26,250 nucleotides of DNA from Burkholderiales bacterium. GTDB lineage: Bacteria > Pseudomonadota > Gammaproteobacteria > Burkholderiales > SG8-39. Shown here piece by piece: positions 22,838 through 26,250 of the stretch; the stretch's first letter is position 1; each line of letters begins with the position of its first letter. A program made the translations under genes and the position numbers. The DNA is taken from positions 3,839 to 30,088 of the forward strand of contig CAKKSJ010000193.1 in NCBI GenBank assembly GCA_919902965.1. The letters run 5' to 3'. The notes beneath the pieces were generated by a model. The model ran no database searches and was not told the DNA's origin. It saw only the letters and a list, made by a program, of their open reading frames with translations.

Positions 22838-23530
22838 CTACAGCCCCTCGATGTGCTGCTCTTCCCGCGTGTGACGCACGTCGCGGCCTTCGACCATGTA
22901 GACCACGTACTCGGCCATGTTCTTGGCATGATCACCGATGCGCTCTATGGCTTTGGCCACGAACAGGATTTCCAGGCAACAGGTGATGGTGCGCGGATCT
23001 TCCATCATGAATGTGATGAGCTGGCGCAGAATGGAACGGAATTCGTCGTCCACGCCGCGATCCTGCTTCACCACCTCCTGCGCCGCCTGGACGTCGAGCC
23101 GGGCAAAAGCGTCCAGCGCCATGCGCAGCATGGATAAAGCGAGGCCCGCCGCGTGCTTCAATTCCAGCCGCGGCAGGTGCGCCCGCTCGGCGCCGTGGAT
23201 CAGCTTGGCCATGCGCGCGATTTTCTCGGCTTCGTCGCCAATGCGCTCGAGATCGGTGATGGTCTTGATGATCGCCATGACCAGGCGCAGGTCGCTGGCG
23301 GCCGGCTGGCGCCTCGCGATGATATGGCTGCAGCTTTCGTCCAAGCCGACTTCCATGGCATTGACGCGGTGATCGTCCTCGATCACGCCATCCAGGACCG
23401 CGATATCGCCGCTGGCGAGCGCATCCACGGCTTTGACGATCTGCTCCTCCACCAGGCCACCCATCTGCAGCACGCGCGAGCGCACCGCTTCCAGTTCGGC
23501 GTCGAACTGCTTCGAAATATGTTCAGGCAT
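22838..23530 (-). CDS. phoU: Phosphate signalling complex protein PhoU
   Basis: The 230-residue protein starts MPEHISKQFDAELEAVRSRV and shows the two tandem three-helix PhoU repeats. Metal- or partner-binding acidic motifs are DDHRVNAMEVGLDE in repeat 1 and its counterpart (DRGVDDEFRS) in repeat 2. Other family stretches are RRQPAASDLRLVMAIIKTIT and ERIGDHAKNMAEYVVYM. PhoU links the Pst phosphate transporter to the PhoR kinase and restrains Pho-regulon expression. No pst, phoB or phoR gene is in the window. The ATG at 23530 is preferred to 23545 because GAGGGG lies at ribosome-site distance before it. The gene is convergent with the regulator gene, 11 bases apart. Confidence 0.92.
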   Translation of the reverse strand: MPEHISKQFDAELEAVRSRVLQMGGLVEEQIVKAVDALASGDIAVLDGVIEDDHRVNAMEVGLDESCSHIIARRQPAASDLRLVMAIIKTITDLERIGDEAEKIARMAKLIHGAERAHLPRLELKHAAGLALSMLRMALDAFARLDVQAAQEVVKQDRGVDDEFRSILRQLITFMMEDPRTITCCLEILFVAKAIERIGDHAKNMAEYVVYMVEGRDVRHTREEQHIEGL

Positions 23531-23625
23531 TTCCAAACCCCTCATCAGATGGGCAGGCTAGCAGCATATTGTGACAGATTGGTTACGGCCCCCGCTGCCC
23601 GCATTCGGGTCTATGCGCGGCAGGA

Positions 23626-24288
23626 TTATCTTCGCTTCGTCGTCTTCACCCCGGCCGCGGTGCCCAGCAGCAAGACGTCCGCGCCACGCCGGGCAAACAA
23701 GCCGTTGCTGACCACGCCGGTGATGTTGTTCAGCTCGGCTTCGAGTTCCAGCGGCTTGATGATGTTGAGGCCGTAGACGTCGAGAATAAGATTGCCGTTG
23801 TCCGTGGTGAATCCCTGGCGCAATGCGGGTTGCCCGCCAAGCTTGACCAGCTCGCGCCCGACGTAGGAGCGGGCCATGGGGATCACCTCCACCGGCAGCG
23901 GAAACTTTCCCAACACGCCGACCAGCTTGGATTCATCGGCGATACACACGAACTTCTGCGCCACTGCGGCGACGATTTTCTCGCGCGTGAGCGCGCCGCC
24001 GCCGCCCTTGATCATCGCGAAGTGTTCGGTGATTTCGTCGGCGCCGTCGATGTAAACAGGCAATTCGCTCACGCTGTTCAAGTCGACCACGCGGATGCCG
24101 TGGGATTTCAGTCGATCTGCGCTCGCCTGCGAACTGGCCACGGCAGCGTCAATCCGGTTCTTTATTTTCGCCAGCTCGTCGATAAAGAAATTGGCCGTGG
24201 AACCGCTGCCGACGCCGACGATGGCGTCCTCGACCACGTGTTTGATCGCTTCCTTCGCAACTGCCAGCTTCAGTTCGTCCTGGGTCAT
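23626..24288 (-). CDS. rpiA: Ribose-5-phosphate isomerase A
   Basis: The 220-residue protein has the RpiA signatures VGVGSGSTANFFIDEL (24-39), DGADEI at 81-86 and KGGGGALTREK at 94-104 with the catalytic Glu103. Length is normal for the family. It interconverts ribose 5-phosphate and ribulose 5-phosphate in the non-oxidative pentose phosphate pathway. A longer frame reaching upstream overlaps lpdA out of register and carries no homology, so the ATG at 24288 (MTQDELKLAVAKEA) is used. It follows lpdA by 19 bases in the same direction, suggesting co-transcription with the pyruvate dehydrogenase genes. Confidence 0.95.
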   Translation of the reverse strand: MTQDELKLAVAKEAIKHVVEDAIVGVGSGSTANFFIDELAKIKNRIDAAVASSQASADRLKSHGIRVVDLNSVSELPVYIDGADEITEHFAMIKGGGGALTREKIVAAVAQKFVCIADESKLVGVLGKFPLPVEVIPMARSYVGRELVKLGGQPALRQGFTTDNGNLILDVYGLNIIKPLELEAELNNITGVVSNGLFARRGADVLLLGTAAGVKTTKRR

Positions 24289-24307
24289 CGAAGTATCCGA
24301 ATTCCCG

Positions 24308-26086
24308 TTACGGTTTCTTGGGCAGGTACAGATCGGTGATGCTGCCCAACGCGATTTCTGCCGCGAAGAACGGCGTTTCCGATAGCGTCGGATGCGGATG
24401 TATGCTGAGGCCGATGTCCTCCATGTCGGCACCCATTTCCAGCGCCAGCACCAGTTCTGCGATCAGCTCGCCTGCGTTCACGCCGACGATGCCGGCGCCC
24501 AGAATGCGCTTGGTCACCTTGTCGTAGAGCAGTTTGGTCACACCCTCTTCGCGGCCGATCGAAAGGGCCCTGCCGCTGGCGGCCCAGGGGAAACTCGCCT
24601 TGTCGTAGGCGATGCCCTGCTTCTTCGCCTCAGTCTCGGTCAGACCCATCCAGGCGACTTCGGGATCTGTATAAGCAACCGAGGGTATGGTCATGGCATC
24701 GAACGCGACCCTGTGCCCGGCGATGGTCTCGGCTGCCACCTTGGCTTCATGCGTAGCCTTGTGCGCGAGCATGGGCTCGCCGCAAACGTCGCCGATGGCG
24801 AAAATATGCGGCACGTTGCTGCGCTGTTGTTTGTCGACAGGAATATAGCCACGCTCATCCACGCTGACGCCGGCGTGCTCGGCGCCGATGTCGCCGCCAT
24901 TGGGGCGCCGCCCCACGGCCATCAGCACGCGGTTGAACATTTGCTGCTGTGGCTTGACCTCGCCTTCGAAGCTGGCGAGCAACCCCTCGGTTTTCGGCTC
25001 GAGCTTCGCCACCTTGCTATTGAGGTAAATCGCTTCATAGCGTTTTTCGATGCGCTTGGCGAGCGGCCGGATGAGATCGCGGTCGGCGCCCGGAATGAGT
25101 TCGGCCATTTCCACCACCGTAACCTTGGCGCCGAGGGCGTCATAGACGCAGGCCATTTCCAGGCCAATGATGCCGCCACCGATCACCAGCAGTCGCCGCG
25201 GTATGTCGGCGAGCTGCAAGGCGCCGGTCGAGTCCATCAGGCGCGCATCGTCGTAGGGGAAGCCCGGAATCCTGGCCACGCGCGAGCCCGCCGCGATAAT
25301 GCAGGCGTCGAAGGAAACTCGCTTTATGCCCTCGGCCGTTTTCACCGCAATCAGATTGGGGGATTCGAATTTCCCCACGCCTTGCAGCGTCGTCACTTTG
25401 CGCTGCTTGGCCAGGCCCACCAGTCCCTTGGTGAGGCGCCCGACCACCGCGTCCTTCCAGCCGCGCAGCTTGTCGATGTCGATTTTGGGCTTGCCGAACA
25501 CGATGCCGGAGTGCGACATTTCCTCGGCCTCGGTCACCACCTTGGCCGCGTGCAGCAGCGCCTTGGAAGGAATGCAACCAACATTGAGGCATACGCCGCC
25601 CAGGGTCGCATGGCGCTCGATCAGCACGACTTTCTTGCCCAGGTCGGCGGCGCGAAACGCGGCGGTATAGCCGCCCGGACCCGCGCCCAGAACCACGACT
25701 TCCGCGTGCAGGTCGGCGCTGTCCGGTATTGCCGCGCTCTGAGAAGTAGCGGGCGCGTCGCCGCCGGCTATCGGCGGGCTGGAAATGACCGCCTCCGCAG
25801 CCGGCGCTGCCGCCGCTTGCGGCGCCACCGCGCTGGCCACCTCGGCCACACTCGCCAGCAGCATGATCAACGCGCCCTCGGACACCTTGTCGCCGACCTT
25901 GAGCTTCATTTCCTTCACCACGCCCGCGGCCGGTGAGGGAATTTCCATGGTCGCCTTGTCGGATTCCACGGTGATGAGCGGGGTCTCCTTCTCCACCGTG
26001 TCACCCGGTTTCACCAGGACCTCGATGACATCGATATCCTTGAAGTCGCCGATATCCGGGACTTTGATCTCGATCGTGTCGCTCAT
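24308..26086 (-). CDS. lpdA: Dihydrolipoyl dehydrogenase (E3) with N-terminal lipoyl domain
   Basis: The 592-residue protein is a fusion. Residues 1-80 are a biotinyl/lipoyl domain with ESDKATMEIPSP and lipoylated Lys44. Residues 81-125 are an Ala/Pro-rich flexible linker. The rest is a FAD-dependent disulfide reductase: the FAD loop GAGPGGYTAA at 134, the redox-active disulfide GGVCLNVGCIPSK with Cys166 and Cys171, an NAD loop GGGIIGLE, and the C-terminal HPHPTLSE holding the catalytic histidine. E3 subunits with their own lipoyl domain are known from betaproteobacterial and neisserial pyruvate dehydrogenase complexes. The gene lies 42 bases after the end of aceF. Confidence 0.95.
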   Translation of the reverse strand: MSDTIEIKVPDIGDFKDIDVIEVLVKPGDTVEKETPLITVESDKATMEIPSPAAGVVKEMKLKVGDKVSEGALIMLLASVAEVASAVAPQAAAAPAAEAVISSPPIAGGDAPATSQSAAIPDSADLHAEVVVLGAGPGGYTAAFRAADLGKKVVLIERHATLGGVCLNVGCIPSKALLHAAKVVTEAEEMSHSGIVFGKPKIDIDKLRGWKDAVVGRLTKGLVGLAKQRKVTTLQGVGKFESPNLIAVKTAEGIKRVSFDACIIAAGSRVARIPGFPYDDARLMDSTGALQLADIPRRLLVIGGGIIGLEMACVYDALGAKVTVVEMAELIPGADRDLIRPLAKRIEKRYEAIYLNSKVAKLEPKTEGLLASFEGEVKPQQQMFNRVLMAVGRRPNGGDIGAEHAGVSVDERGYIPVDKQQRSNVPHIFAIGDVCGEPMLAHKATHEAKVAAETIAGHRVAFDAMTIPSVAYTDPEVAWMGLTETEAKKQGIAYDKASFPWAASGRALSIGREEGVTKLLYDKVTKRILGAGIVGVNAGELIAELVLALEMGADMEDIGLSIHPHPTLSETPFFAAEIALGSITDLYLPKKP

Positions 26087-26128
26087 GCGTATCCCCGCTT
26101 AAGGTAAATGGTGTGCATGCCGTCGGCT

Positions 26129-26250
26129 CTAGAGCAAGGAACGGCGGATGTCGGACAGCACCGACGCGAGATAGGAGGTGAAGCGCGCGGCAGAAGCGCC
26201 GTCGATGACGCGGTGATCGTAGGACAGCGACAGCGGCAGCATCAGCCGCG
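26129..26250 (-). CDS. aceF: Pyruvate dehydrogenase E2 (dihydrolipoyl acetyltransferase), C-terminal 39 residues
   Basis: The right edge carries the last 39 codons of a minus-strand gene reading LMLPLSLSYDHRVIDGASAA and ending RRSLL before TAG at 26131-26129. DHRVIDG is the catalytic motif of 2-oxoacid dehydrogenase acyltransferases (active-site His and Asp), and the ending is typical of betaproteobacterial AceF. The position directly upstream of lpdA supports the pyruvate rather than the 2-oxoglutarate complex. The rest of the gene lies beyond the window. Confidence 0.9.
   Translation of the reverse strand, partial: RLMLPLSLSYDHRVIDGASAARFTSYLASVLSDIRRSLL

Noticed and set aside
24392..25936. 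514-codon open frame on the plus strand
   Set aside because: It is antisense to lpdA and its translation is low-complexity His/Gly/Arg-rich sequence without a family signature.
1..26250. CRISPR arrays, tRNA or rRNA genes, complete insertion sequences, attachment sites
   Set aside because: No regularly spaced repeats, no tRNA-like cloverleaf, no transposase frame and no flanking direct repeats around the defence island were recognised by eye.

Overview
The window is G+C-rich, densely coded chromosomal DNA. It looks like a betaproteobacterium: the YggX, PhoU, RpiA, CinA and aceF-lpdA genes have that character, and the 2,3-dihydroxypropanesulfonate (DHPS) locus resembles the one described in Cupriavidus. 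No rRNA, tRNA, CRISPR array or complete insertion sequence was seen. Assignments come from recognising motifs and families by eye; no database search was run.

Layout. (1) 1-1184: the N-terminal 394 codons of an MFS transporter on the minus strand, running off the left edge. (2) About 1215-5151: a decayed defence island. From right to left it holds a frameshifted and 3'-truncated type I methyltransferase gene (hsdM), an intact Schlafen/AlbA-type ATP-binding protein, an N-terminally truncated M48 (YgjP/SprT-like) metallopeptidase, an N-terminally truncated ORF6N-domain protein, and the 3' end of a HigA-like antitoxin gene. No hsdS or hsdR is present. (3) 5262-8986: housekeeping and catabolic singletons: an MhpD-like hydratase, a GNAT acetyltransferase coupled to a CinA/PncC amidohydrolase, a DUF1993 protein and a zinc alcohol dehydrogenase. 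(4) 8983-11060: a three-gene overlapping operon (hemerythrin, DUF2249 protein, polytopic membrane protein) with an FNR/DNR-type box spaced as in a class II activated promoter. This suggests control by oxygen or nitric oxide. (5) 11151-15132: a small lipoprotein, a DpgC-like enzyme of the crotonase fold, a divergent sulfurtransferase-pirin pair and yggX.

(6) 15183-22826 is the most coherent system. A LacI-type regulator is divergent from an operon reading hpsN-like (histidinol-dehydrogenase fold), hpsO-like (SDR), hpsP-like (zinc MDR), a 79-residue two-helix membrane protein, and a TRAP transporter (P, Q, M). This matches the hpsR/hpsNOP genes that oxidise DHPS, a sulfoquinovose breakdown product, to sulfolactate, here joined to TRAP uptake. 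No desulfonating enzyme is encoded in the window. The divergent spacer holds a strong promoter and two LacI-type palindromes overlapping the predicted start points. A 26-bp perfect palindrome lies between the TRAP binding-protein gene and the permease genes.

(7) 22838-26250: phoU, then rpiA, lpdA (with an N-terminal lipoyl domain) and the 3' end of aceF. The last three form an apparent pyruvate dehydrogenase-linked operon read from the right edge.
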